In this document: piece by piece, positions 38,617 through 49,510 of the stretch
Numbering within the stretch: the first letter of the stretch is position 1
Layout: every line of letters starts with the position of its first letter
Origin: Aphrophora alni
Taxonomy: Eukaryota; Arthropoda; Insecta; Hemiptera; Aphrophoridae
Reading direction: 5' to 3'
NCBI GenBank assembly: GCA_963513935.1
Contig: OY740768.1
Location: 69,676,231-69,740,230 of the forward strand
DNA: 64,000 nt
Program-made: the position numbers and the translations under genes
The notes under the pieces: generated by a model
Told to the model about the DNA's origin: nothing
The model's input: only the letters and a program-made list of their open reading frames with translations
The model's database searches: none

Positions 38617-39950
38617 CCAAACAGCCGTGCGCCCTGAAAGATTAGAGCAACACTCGCTCCCCAACGCGCAGACACACTCAAACGCGCGGCTCGGCCTACC
38701 TGCCACTAATGGTTCTTCTATGAATCACCATTTGTAGCCCTTGTGATTTTCTAGTTTTAACGTAACTTGATTTTACTCTAATTACTGAACTCTAAATATT
38801 ATTTATCGCAAAATGAGTCCAAACACGGTACAATTGTGACAACTCTAAGCGGTTTTATGGTCAGTAGGTTACTTAATCATAAATTTGACTACTGAAAAAT
38901 GGTTATAGAAATTTTATTTGAATTTGCACGATCACAATAAGATACATAATTACAGTAATTCAAGTAGTGATTTCAAACGTATGCAAAAAAACAAAGAAAC
39001 TTAATCAGAATCAATATAACAGTGAAAGTATACTAAGAGTAAAATAAAAATAATTACAAATTAATTTTGCAATGTTACTGTACCATAACTAATAAATCAA
39101 TAGAATAATATTATGAAACATAAAACTAACACATAACCATCCTATGTTAAGACGGCCTCTTTTAAGTGTCTTCTAAGATTTCCAACGTACGCAAAAAGAA
39201 TAAACTATAATCAGAATCAAGATAACAGTTAACGTATACTAATGTTAAATAAAATACAAATAATTACAAATTCGTTTTAAATGTTACTTTACAATAACTG
39301 ATAAATCAAGAATATAATATTATTAAACTAACACAAGCATATTTACACAGCTATCCAATGTTAAGACAAAAAAAAATTTAAAAAAATGTAACTTACTATG
39401 CCAAAACTGTTAACTTAAAATGAAGCTAAATATATTTCCAACAATACAGTAGTGAAAAAAATTGCCCTGTCCTATTAAGAAAATGGAAAATTTAAATACA
39501 TATGAAAGACGCAACAGAGGATGTAACAGTAATGAAAGCTTACTTACTTGTTTTTATAAAAGTCAGCCCTAGAATAATTATAAACAGTTTCCATGTTATT
39601 GATCTGACTGCTATTACATTAAAGACGTCTGATTATTACAATATAAAATACGTGATAAAGGACCCGTTTTATTTATTTTCTAGTTTTTAAATTCACTAAA
39701 ACCTGTTAGAGTTGTCACAATTGTACCGTGTTTGGACTCATTTTGCGAGAAATAATATTTAGAGTTCAATAATTAGAGTAAAAATTAAGTAAAGTTAAAA
39801 TCTAGAAAAAATTGAGTTTGTACCACAAGGGCTAGTTGGTGATTCATAGAAGAACCATTAGCGACAGGTAGGCCGAGCCGCGCGTGTGAGTGTGTCTGTG
39901 CGTTGGGGAGCGAGGGACGTCCTAATCCTTCAGGGCGAACGGCTGTTTGG
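38617..39950. mobile_element. Foldback element, ~1.33 kb with ~235-245 bp inverted arms
   Basis: Left arm 38617-38848 and right arm 39704-39950 are inverted copies: ccaaacagccgt against acggctgtttgg at the outer ends, and acaattgtgacaactcta against tagagttgtcacaattgt at the inner ends. The outer part of each arm is GC-rich (gcgcggctcggcctacctg and its complement), in contrast to the AT-rich interior. The right arm has a small insertion (acgtcctaat). No transposase is present and no clean target duplication was seen. ORFs at 39785 (-) and 39886 (+) are arm sequence. Confidence 0.9.
38975..39370. repeat. ~207 bp direct repeat inside the foldback element, two copies
   Basis: tttcaaacgtatgcaaaaa at about 38971 is repeated as tttccaacgtacgcaaaaa at about 39178. 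Both are followed by taatcagaatca, aataattacaaatt, aactaacacat or aactaacacaa, and atccaatgttaagac or a variant. The copies are about 85 percent alike by eye. Confidence 0.75.
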
Positions 39951-40153
39951 ACACACTGTAACTGTGGTAACACATTTGGGGGTCCCACAATTTATAAAAA
40001 ATCTCAATAATTTCAATAATTTTGAAAATAATTTCAAATTTTCATCATTTCCATGGAGTGTGAAAGAACCAAACTACTTATAATCAATATAATCATATAT
40101 ATGTAGGAGGGTATAATGGGGCCCGTGGGAGGGTGGAAATTTTGAAGAACAAT

Positions 40154-40269
40154 ACTCTTAGTCTGTTTGTAGGTAGGTGTATAAGTTATAATGCATGTTG
40201 TTCTAAAGTTATATTAATTAATACTAAACTTATTATAACTTACACCTACCTACAGATAGAGTAAGAGAA
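40154..40269. repeat. Hairpin MITE-like repeat with ~40 bp arms
   Basis: Arms 40154-40193 and 40230-40269 pair: tgtaggtaggtgtataag on the left against cttacacctacctaca on the right, extended by cttagtctg against agatagagtaag. The spacer is about 36 bp. Confidence 0.75.
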
Positions 40270-40309
40270 TGGTGAAACATCATCCCAAACATCATCTACC
40301 AAGTTTCAA

Positions 40310-40640
40310 AATGTTTGGGGTTATTCGGAATACACGTTGTTGAGATGATGCAAGACGATCGCTTTCACCCTAAACCTATGATGTTAATTCCTACCATTAA
40401 GTGAAACCATCAAATCATTCCATGGAACACCCACTTAACACCGAACTTTAAAACTTTTTGTATCTTTAAAAATACTTTCAGGGGGAAAAATTACAAAAAA
40501 TAATGTCACATCAAATTCTGTGCATTGCTATGCATTATTATTATTTTTTTCCAGTTAAATGTAACCCTTTTTATCCAAAATGTCAAAAATTATAAATTAT
40601 TTTTGTTATATATCAGAATCTATAATATATATTGATACCT
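40310..40640 (+). repeat. Composite dispersed repeat, partial copy 2
   Basis: The text from acacgttgttgagat through tgtcacatcaaattctgtgcattgc is found inverted at 43,640-43,900 (tgatgtgacactc, then ctcaacaacgtgt). It belongs to the same family as 35,815-36,850. Confidence 0.6.
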
Positions 40641-40820
40641 AGATGAAAAAAGAACATTTCTTGAACTTAGATCTTATTCACTAGTTATATTTTGTTCGTT
40701 AAATATGAAAGTTTGGTTGTTATATTTTATAACCAAATTGACTAATTGTTTTCTTGTTTTAAATTCATTAAGTTTGAAGAAAACAAGTGAATAAGGTCTA
40801 AATTAGAAAAATATTCTTTT

Positions 40821-42036
40821 GTCTACAGTTGTGACAAAGTGGCATTTTGTTCATTTAAATTATTTTGCAAAACAGCTGATTTCTCAACAGTTTCACTTTG
40901 CCCACTACTTTGCTCACTCCGAATGGCAACTGAACAAAACGAAAATTAGGGTAAGTTTATTTGAATTGTTTTATAATATACAAGAAATGTCCCGTATGTA
41001 GGTTAGAATAATTCATGCATGTAAAATAACATAAATAAACAACAAAACAACGTTTTAAAGTTGAAAAAGGAAGTAATTATTCATGAAGATGATTGACAGT
41101 GTATGTACACGGAGAGTATTTTTCGTTTACCAAGTTTTGAAGTTGGCAATCCCGTTTCCTCAACAATACACCTAAGTTATTTGTAATATTCATAAATAAC
41201 CTCAGTTTTGACGTGAGGTTGAACACTATTGTATTAAATTAATGTTTTATTAAATTGTGTTACAGCTGAAGTATGTTTTTTGTTTGTCACAAAATAACAA
41301 CTGTAGACAATAGTTATTTGTGCAACTAGTGAGCAAAGTCGCACTTTTTTAAACGAGAGAAAAATTTTGTCGCACGAGGCTTGCCGAGTGCGTCAATTTT
41401 ATCGAATTGCACATTATACTTTGTCTATAGTTGTTATTTTGTGACAAATAAAAAATATACTTCAGCAGTAACACAATTTAATAAAATATTAATTTAATAC
41501 AATAGTGTTCAACCTCACGTCAAAACTGATGTTATTTATGAATATTACAAATAACTTAGGTGTATTGTTGAGGAAACGGGAATGCCAACTTCAAAACTCG
41601 GCAAACGAAAAATACTCTCCGTGTACATACACTGTCAATCATCTAATAATTACTTCCTTTTTTCAACTTTAAAACGTTGTTTTGTTGTTTATATATGTTA
41701 TTTTACATGTAAGAATTAATCTAACCTACATACGGGACATTTCCTGTATATTATAAATCAATTCAAATAAACTTAACCTAAATTTCGTTTTGTTCGATTG
41801 CCATTCGGAGTGTGCAAATTAGTGGGAAAAGTGAAACTGTTGAGAAATCAGCTGTTTTGCAAACTAATTTAAATGAACAAAATGCCACTTTGTCAACAAC
41901 TGTAGACAAAGTATAATGTGCAATTCGTGAGCAAAGTGTCTTTTTTAAACTCGATAAAATTGACACACTCGGCAAGCCTCGTGCGTCAACATTTTTCTCT
42001 CGTTTAAAAATTGCCACTTTGCTCACTAGTTGCACA
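40821..42036. repeat. Nested palindrome A-B-A'-B', arms ~490 bp
   Basis: A (40821-41310) and A' (41421-41907) are inverted copies about 490 bp long with scattered mismatches. Paired landmarks include cagctgatttctcaacag / ctgttgagaaatcagctg, cgtatgtaggttag / ctaacctacatacg and gattgacagtgtatgtacac / gtgtacatacactgtcaatc. B (41311-41420) and B' (41908-42036) are also inverted to each other (gtgcaactagtgagcaaagt against actttgctcactagttgcac). So A-B-A' and B-A'-B' are overlapping inverted-repeat structures. ORFs at 40819 and 41778 (-) are mirror translations of the arms. It has no transposase; it is best read as a foldback-type element, or one element inserted in its own inverted copy. Confidence 0.88.
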
Positions 42037-42189
42037 GTAACAAACAATATCATAGGTTCTAATAGACTATAAAAATAAAAAAATAATAAATAAATAAAAA
42101 AAATACAATTTTTGACATTTTCAATTTCATTAATGGTCAAACAAATGCTGTATTAAAAAAAGTTTTTTTTTTTTAAATCAATACCATAT

Positions 42190-42680
42190 TCATAATTATA
42201 TCAATGGCTACAATTACAAAACAAGAGTGCCACATCTAAGTAATAAAAAAAAAAGTTCTTTAATTTAAACAAATATTAGGATATATTTTGAAATACGTGT
42301 AATTTTTGAACAAAATGTTAAATTTTAAAAACAATAAATTTAACCAAAATGAAACCACGAAAATTTATTTTTTGAAAAACAAATGTCTAATGTTTTTTAA
42401 AAATATGTGAATCTTAATAAAAATATGTAAAATGTTATTGTTGAAGCATAAAAACTCATTTTTAGATCTTTAAAAATACCTATTCTCCCTACAGTTTGTA
42501 AGATAACAAAAATGAGTGTCACATCGAAATCTGTGAAATTTTAATACGGTAATAGATATACTTTTGTTTGTTTTTAATACAGCTTTATTTGACCCTTTGG
42601 GATCGAAAATTAAATAATTGTAATTAACTTTTGTTATATATCAGAACCCTATGTATTTATTAAGAAGGTCGAAAAAGGAA
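42190..42680 (+). repeat. Composite dispersed repeat, partial copy 3
   Basis: Contains acaaaacaagagtgccacatc (about 42,217), aatgaaaccacgaaaa (about 42,349) and gagtgtcacatcgaaatctgtg (about 42,495), that is, the family blocks at two adjacent positions. Confidence 0.6.
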
Positions 42681-42756
42681 CATTTCCTACAGTTACTTAA
42701 CAATGTACATGTTCTCTCACTGATTTGAGAAAGCAAATTGGCCAATTCGCTCATCA

Positions 42757-42782
42757 GTGAGACAATGTTAACATTGTCTCAC
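42757..42782. repeat. 26 bp perfect palindrome
   Basis: The half-site gtgagacaatgtt is followed directly by its exact reverse complement, with no spacer. Further gtctcactc words lie just beyond, so the palindrome is part of a short patch rich in gtgag/ctcac. Confidence 0.9.
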
Positions 42783-42799
42783 TCTAATTACTTTGTCTC

Positions 42800-42990
42800 A
42801 CTCCAGATTTGCAACGTGAAGGCACGAAATAGTGAGCGCGTAACATGCAGACAAGGTCGTATGCGCGCGAAATACGTTGGCAGCACTGGCTGTAAATCAG
42901 CTGGTCAGCTGTTGTACTGTTGTATTTGTCACAACACTTCCGGTCACGGCAGAAGCCACCATTTCATTGATTTGCCATTTTTAAGTGACT
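42800..42990. other. Less AT-rich, CpG-containing patch
   Basis: Several CpGs (gagcgcgtaac, atgcgcgcgaaatacg), the word ggcagcactggctg and two cagctg-type boxes stand out against the AT-rich surroundings. An 86-codon ORF (42738-42998) crosses the patch and includes CICHNTSGHGRSHH, but I recognise no family. It could be a remnant of a promoter or 5' exon, or the edge of an element. Confidence 0.3.
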
Positions 42991-43212
42991 TTTTTTAACT
43001 GTTTGCTTGTGTTATTTGTCTTTCTATAAGTAATTCTTTGGTTAACAAGTCTTTTAGGGTGTTTGTGTTCATTTTTAAGGAGATTATTTTTTGTTTTATA
43101 ATTTTGTTTCTGATTTATTAATGCTACTTTCACATTAAATGTCATATTAAAAGTTCACTTCTGTGTAAAAATATGTTACGTTTCTTTACCAATTTATTTG
43201 TTTTATGGTAAC

Positions 43213-43368
43213 TGTAGGAAAAATATAATGTGCAACTCGAGTGCAAAGTGCAATCGCCTCACTCGAGAAACCATTCCTCACTCGCCTACGGCTCGTGAGT
43301 AAGGATTTCTCTCGAGTGAGGCAATTGCTCACTTTGCTCACTAGTTGCACAAATAACTATTTTCTTAT
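43213..43368. repeat. Short palindromic element (B-type), solo copy
   Basis: Outer words aatataatgtgcaact..gagtgcaaagt (left) and actttgctcactagttgcacaaata (right) match the B and B' units at 41,294-41,434 and 41,895-42,040, including their flanks. Inside, cctcactcgagaaa pairs with tttctctcgagtgagg around cctacggctcg. It is a MITE-like hairpin of about 150 bp. Confidence 0.75.
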
Positions 43369-43639
43369 TCTATTCACTTGTTTTTGTATTTTTCCACTTT
43401 TTGTAAATTTCAAAAAAGATAATAATTTGACAGTTTGTTTATCAAATATACCATCAAAAGTATTATTTATAACGAACAAAATAATTTAACAAATGAATAC
43501 GATCTAAATTTAAGAAATGTTCTTTTTTTCCATCTTGGTACCAATAAATATGTTCTGATATATAACGAAACATCATTTACAAGTTTTGATATTTTGGATC
43601 AAATAAAGATTCACATTAGCCGTAAAAAAATATATATAG

Positions 43640-43900
43640 CCTAAGTGTGCATAGCAATTCATGATGTGACACTCTTTTTTGTAATCAAACCCATTGAAAG
43701 GGAAATATGGTGTTTTTAATATTCAAAAATGTTAAAATTATGATGTTGAGTGGATGTCAAATGGAATGATTAGATATTTGGACAATTCTCATGTAACGGC
43801 AGGGATGATAATCTGCCAAGGGTGAATAGGGATTTTATCGGTTTATCTCAACAACGTGTATTTAGATTTACTCAAACAATTTGGATAATTGTTCAGTAGC
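43640..43900 (-). repeat. Composite dispersed repeat, partial copy 4 (inverted)
   Basis: Inverted relative to 40,310-40,640: catgatgtgacactctttt, then cattgaaaggga, then ctcatgtaacggcagggatga and ctcaacaacgtgt. Confidence 0.6.
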
Positions 43901-44949
43901 TAGTAATATTTACGTGCACTGGTGAGTTGAGTTGCAAGTATAATTAAGTCCCGCTCTGTCTGCGTAACATACAAAGTGAAGGACGGCAAAACGGAGACAT
44001 CCCGAGTGGTGAGTGCGTTGTCGTTTACACGCTCCTGGACCTCTTAAAATAATAAAACTACAATGAAACATATATATTTCTTTTCTACATGAATTGCTTC
44101 GTCCAATGGTATAGATATATTTGTCTAAATTTATGTATAATTTTTATTAATGAAAAGTTTAGCAAAATAACGTTTTGAAGTGTGTAACTGTCCCAATAAA
44201 TGTGTAGCATGTACAAATAAACCTTTTTTAATATAGATTATTCTGGTAATAAGAATTGAAGTAGTATTTCTTAAAACCAATTTAATTTTCTAACGATTTG
44301 TCAAGTGTCTTATAGGGATAACCTTGCTTATGAAGAGGTATAAAAATAGTATTATCAAGTTAACTAGATTTTTTAAATTTATTTAGCCCTTCAACAGATT
44401 ACTGGAGTTGCTCATTTAGCACCACCCAATGTTTACAACGCGTTGTTCTCACGGGAACTTTATTGAAAATCAATTCTAAATAATAAAAGACACCGACGAC
44501 TGCTGTATAAAAGACACACAAAAATAAACATAGTTTCCAGGAAGTCAACTTCCGGAAAATGACAGAACAGACATTGTGACGTGTATTTCAAGACATCTAC
44601 AATTTCCTAGAAAAGGGAGATTTTTATTTTATATTCTGAGCTGTCCTTTATTCCGAAGTTTCAACTGACTGCTATCAAATTTGTGCCCGTGTCCTCTTTT
44701 GGGAAAGTGCGTTATTTAGAAACACAACAAAGGCCAAAAAAGCATGATCTTGTTCGGGGAATACAAAAATTTACTGTATAACGGGGAAGTTTCAATGTAC
44801 AGTATACACAAGTGGTGAGATACAAAATGTTTTCAAGATAGCATTGATTTTCCTCCCCTCACCCCCGCGCGCCATCACTCGATGGATGGCGGCCAGAGCA
44901 GGACTTATAGTGCACGAGTTGTAGATGGGCTTGGATGGGTCTGACTCAG
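43901..44949. other. Spacer with two less AT-rich patches
   Basis: Patches at 43,940-44,045 and 44,850-44,940 contain CpGs (cccccgcgcgccatc). No ORF or family was recognised. Confidence 0.4.
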
Positions 44950-45240
44950 GGGTTTTCTAAAAGTTTCACAAGCACTTCTAACAACTTATTTGACCCGTTT
45001 TTCACCACTTTTTCCTCCTAAACCCCTGCCCCAAAACATCCTTCCATCACCCCTCTCTACCAACAAAATCACTCACTACCTTCAGCCCACCGCCCCCTTT
45101 TCACCGACTCGTGTATATCTAGTTGGACCCTTAGAGAGTGACATGGTGTACATCCAGGTAGGCAGGCCCTATCTCAGGATTTCCAATGTAGATCCAGTTA
45201 AATCTTTTTCGATTAAATAATGGTAAAAACTTTTTTTATC
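44950..45240 (+). repeat. Pyrimidine-rich module, copy 1
   Basis: Runs from ctcaggggttttctaaaag through cttctaacaacttatttga, a C/T-rich block and caccaacaaa-type text to tagttgga..gagtgacatgg. Homologous to 45,960-46,240 (same strand) and 47,090-47,340 (opposite strand). A 76-codon ORF at 44990 reads TRFSPLFPP, then ILPSPLSTNK, then HYLQPTAPFSPTR, with related ORFs in the other copies. Confidence 0.75.
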
Positions 45241-45299
45241 AAATGTTTCTTGAAACTACTTTAATATAATTAGTGGGAGAAAAGGGTGTAGATCCAGCT

Positions 45300-45950
45300 A
45301 GAGACCTCGGGATTGTCTGTAGACTCAGTAATATCAATGTTTATTCAACTCATCGAACTCTTTGAAGACCATTCACTCCAAAATTTCCCGATTTAGATTT
45401 CATTTAACATGTTTACGAATTTTAGATTTCACTTATTAGACTACGCCTTTTGTCAAAATGGCAGGATCCACCTTTTTTCCATACCATTAGGTGTAATGTC
45501 AATGTAAGAGAGTTAAATTTGTCCAGTTGAAACTACAAAAAAATTATATTTTGTAAATTTTGAAAAATGTCATATTTTAAATAATTGTCATATGTTTTGA
45601 AGGTCATGTGAAATTTTGCAAAAATTCGAAAAATAAAATGTTACTAGTTGAATCATGAAAAAATCATTTTACATCTTTATGAATACCAAATTCTAATTTT
45701 AATGGTTAAGATTACAAAACAAGGTGTCAATCAAAGTGATGGAATAAAGAAGAACCTTTCTTGAATTAAAAAAAAGTAATTAATATAACTTTTTTTTGAA
45801 AACTAGTCATTTTGGAACAAAATGTTAATTTAAAAAATTAAATTTAACCAAATAAAACTACAAAAACTTATTTTTTGTAAATTGTTTTTTTGAACAATTC
45901 GTGTAATGGCAGGGATGAAAATCAAAGGTGAAATGAGGTTCCCTCTATTA
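45300..45950 (+). repeat. Composite dispersed repeat, copy 5
   Basis: Blocks in family order: cctttgaagaccattc, then ccataccattaggtgtaatg, then gttgaaactacaaaaa, then gttgaatcatgaaa, then caaggtgtcaatcaaagtgatgg and cgtgtaatggcaggg at the end. Confidence 0.7.
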
Positions 45951-45959
45951 TTATATTAT

Positions 45960-46280
45960 ACTCAGGGGTTTCCTAGAAGTTCGATAGGCCCTTCTAACAA
46001 CTTATTTGATCCTCTTCCCCCCCCCAATCTTTTCACTTTTTATCCCCCTTAACTCTTGCCTAAAAAAATCCTCTCACCAACCTCTGCACCAACAAATTCA
46101 CCCACTACAGACCACCCATTTTTCACTACTTCGTCTGCAACTAACTAGATTCTCTAAGGAATGTCAAAGTGTACATTCAGCTAGGTATCTCAGGATTACT
46201 ATTAAAAACCCAGTTAAATCGATTTCGATTAAATTTCAATTCAAACTTTATGATCAAATGTTGGTTATAACTACTCGAAA
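45960..46280 (+). repeat. Pyrimidine-rich module, copy 2
   Basis: Same order as copy 1: ctcaggggtttcctagaag, cttctaacaacttatttga, C/T-rich block, caccaacaaattcacccac, then aatgtcaaagtgtac. A 92-codon ORF at 46006 is partly alignable to the ORF of copy 1. Confidence 0.7.
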
Positions 46281-47083
46281 ATAAAAGGTGTACATCTAGC
46301 TAGAGTCCATCGGTATTGCCAAGTGTATATCCAGCTAGGCTATTTCGGGCTCACCAATATCCAGTTAATCCAGTTATCCAGTAAAATCGATTACGACTAC
46401 ATTTGGTTCAGAACGTTTGATCAACTTTGGTTAATATTTGACACTAATACAGAAATGTAATAGTTGTGGATCCGGATAGGGCCCTCGAGATTATCTGTAG
46501 CCTAGATCCAGTTAAATTGATTTCGATTAAATTTTGGTAAAAACTTTTTGATAAAATTTGATTGAATCCAACTCAATTGTAAAAAAAAAGTTGCAGATCC
46601 AGCCTAGGGACCCTCGTTATTTTCTGTAGATTCAGTTAAATCGATTTAGATTAAACTGATCCAACCCTTTGAAGACGAATTTAGGGTGATTCCCTAGGTT
46701 TCTCCCTCCCACATAATTTGGTGCAAAATTCCCCCTAAACAAAATTTTAACCCTTTTCTAAAAGAAGTTTCTAAACTCATTCATCCCTTTGTAGACTATT
46801 CCAAAGTGATTCCCTAGAAACGTCCTACCCTAAATTTGCCCAGTATTTCAAGTTTTAACTGGATCACATAGATTATCTGGATCTATCCTTGCTGGATATA
46901 CATTTTGGCAACCCGATGGACTCCACAGCTGAATGTACACCTTTTCTACAATTATTACATTTTATGTAGTTATAACCAACATTTGGTCAAATAGTTTGAA
47001 CCTAAATTTATTAGAAATCTCTTTCAATGAAAGTTGGTGGAGTATTTTTAACCAACTTTAATCAAAACGTTTTAACCCTAAAT
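46281..47083. repeat. Degenerate short repeats around gatccagttaaatcgattt
   Basis: gatccagttaaat and cagttaaatcgattt recur at about 45190, 46208, 46507 and 46625, often followed by cgattaaattt(t)ggt(a)aaaac. At 46,650-46,850 the family block cctttgaagacgaattt and attccaaagtgattccctag reappears. The stretch is non-coding. Confidence 0.6.
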
Positions 47084-47089
47084 TTAATT

Positions 47090-47345
47090 GAAATCGAATT
47101 TTATATTTTGACACTCCCTAGGGGCTCTAGCTACATGTGAACGAGTTAGTGCAAATGGGGTGGTGGTCTGAAGGTAGTGGATACATTTGTTGGTGCAGAG
47201 GGGTGATGGGAGGATTTTTTTGAGGCAGGGGTTAAGGTTGACTAAGTGAAAAAGTGGTGGAAAACGGGTCAAATAAGTTGTTAGAGGTGCCTATGTAACT
47301 CCTAGGAACCCCCTGAGCCAGACCCATATTTAATTCAAACTCAAC
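47090..47345 (-). repeat. Pyrimidine-rich module, copy 3 (inverted)
   Basis: On the minus strand: ctcagggggttcctaggag, cttctaacaacttatttga-like text, ctgcctcaaaaaaatcctcc and caccaacaaatgtatccac. A 62-codon minus-strand ORF (47272-47084) reads TRFPPLF, then LNPCLKKILPSPLCTNK, then HYLQTTTPFALTR, clearly like copy 1. Confidence 0.75.
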
Positions 47346-47499
47346 TCACCATAGCACGTAAATATTATTAGTAGAATTATAATTGAACCTTTAATAAACA
47401 TTTTTTTAATTTGATAACACCCCCCATAAATGATGTTGTCAAATTCTATTAATTCCGAACATTATCAACCCAGCTCCAAGATATTGTGTCATTTAGGAT

Positions 47500-48170
47500 G
47501 CACGTTTTTGAAATAAAGAACCCCTTTGCATACTGGACAGATTTTCATCCCTGCTATTACATGAATTGCACAAAAATCAGTTTACAAAATCAACAAAAAT
47601 GTTTGTAGTTACAATAGGTTAATTTTTATTTTTTTTTAAATTATCGCTTTGTTAAAACATAATTCGTAATTTAAAAAAATGCTATCTTAATATTTGTTTA
47701 GATTCAAGAACTATTCTTTTTCCAATCACTTTGATGTGACACTTTTGTTTTGTAATCTCACACATTGAAATAGGTATATGGTATTGTTTTAAAGATCTAA
47801 AATTTCGATGGTTCAACAATTAACAATTTTTTGGAGCTATATTTTTCAAAATTTAAATAATTTTAGTTTCATTTGAACAAAATTACATTTCTTACATCAA
47901 CATTAACCTAATGTGATGAAAAAAGGCGGATCTTGCTATTTTGATCAAAGACATAATAACTGTATACATACATTCGTTCATGTTGCATGAAATCTAAATC
48001 TGGAAATACTGGGCAAATTTGGGGAAGGGGTAAATAGAGAATCACTTTGGAGTCGTCTTCAAAAAATTCGATGAGTTTAGAAATTTGTTTCAGAAAACGT
48101 GAATTTTGTAAGGATAGGGAATTAATCACCAACAAATTTTAGGAAAGTGCTGGATTACCCTGGATCCACA
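47500..48170 (-). repeat. Composite dispersed repeat, copy 6 (inverted)
   Basis: Reads in reverse order to copy 5: tttcatccctgctattacatg, then aatcactttgatgtgacac, then gatggttcaacaatt, then tttagtttcatttgaac, then aacctaatgtgatg and gagaatcactttggagtcgtc. Confidence 0.7.
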
Positions 48171-48322
48171 TAAGCTAAGCAATCCCAAAGAACCTAGTTG
48201 TATCTACACTCAGTTTTTTTACAAACAGCTAGCACAATGGCGAACCACCAATTCAAGAACTTGTTACAATAAAACAGATGAAAGATATGCAAGTTACAAA
48301 TTTTGTCATATTATTTTTGTTG

Positions 48323-48440
48323 GGGATGTACTAGAAACATTAATTTAAGAGGTGCCATTATTATTCTATTGCAAAGACCTTTCCAATGGTATGTCACAAG
48401 ATAGGGGTTGCCATTTAAAAATTAAAGTGCCCCCTTAAAT
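48323..48440 (+). repeat. Partial copy of a 260 bp repeat
   Basis: gtgccattattattctattg..aagacctttccaatggtatgtcac..aataggggttgc-like text matches the start of the longer copies at 50,200-50,457 and 53,709-53,968. Confidence 0.55.
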
Positions 48441-48589
48441 ACCAGAAAAAGTGTATGATAGGTATGGTAGAGGTTTTGATATAGCAACCCATTTAAATTA
48501 TATCGTCGAAAAAAGATTCAAATAAGCTGTATTAAAAAAATAATAATACTTTTAAAAAATAATAATAATAAAAAGAGATGTGTATCACT

Positions 48590-49510
48590 AAAAATTACAT
48601 AGCAATCCATAGACTTAAATACCGTGACACTCTTTTTTTTGTAATCTTACACATTTAAAGGTATGGTATTTTAAAAGATCCGAAAATGATTTTGTGATGG
48701 ATCAACAATTAACATTTTTGTTGTTCGATATTTTTTTTAAATTAATCATGTTCTCCAAACTTTTAAATTAGTCATTACTCAAAATTTAAAAAAATAATAC
48801 TTTTTGCCGTTTAATTTGATTAAATTTAAACTTTTTAAATTAACATTTTCTTCCAAAATGACTCGTTTTCCAAAAAAAGATGATATATATTCTAGAACTG
48901 TTCTTCTTTGCTCCATTAGTTTGTGACAATGTGACACTATTGTTTCGCAATCTTAACCTTTGAAATTGGATTATGTATTTCTAAATATCTAAAACAAGTT
49001 TATGATGGTACAACAATTAACATTTTTGTTGATCGAAGTTATACAATATTTCACATGTTCTTCAAAACATATAAAAATTTTTTAGATGATACATTTTCAA
49101 AATTTACAAAAATAATTTTTCGTAGTTTCATTTGATCAAATATTTCATTTTCCTAATTACATCTAATGTGATGGGAAAGGGTTGATATTTATCAAAGGCA
49201 TAATAAGTGATTGCTTAGAATAGTCAACATGTTGAATGAAATCTAAATCTATAATTACTGGGGAAAGTTTAGGTATGTGGTATCTAAGGAATAACTTTGA
49301 AATCGTCCTCAAAGGGTTAGACGAGTTTAGAAACCATTTTTTTTAAAGGATCAATTTAAGGTTGAAGGGAAGTTTATGTAAGATGAACCAATTGAATCGC
49401 CTTGGAATTGTCTTCAAAAGTTTGGATGAGTTTAGACACTTTTTTTGAAAAGGGTTAAAATTTTGTGGTTGGGAGAACCCAGAGACTTAACCACCAACAC
49501 ACAATCCTAA
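48590..49510 (-). repeat. Composite dispersed repeat, copies 7-8 (inverted, fused)
   Basis: The block sequence is met about twice: gtgacactctttt (48,625) and gtgacactattgtttcgcaatc (48,929); gatggatcaacaatt (48,697) and gatggtacaacaatt (49,003); then tagtttcatttgatc (49,121), atctaatgtgatggg (49,163) and gaatcgccttggaattgtc (49,394). Confidence 0.65.

Noticed and set aside
41778..42140. 120-codon minus-strand ORF
   Set aside because: It is the translation of palindrome arm A' and B'; the mirrored arm gives a broken version, and low-complexity sequence forms its N-terminus.
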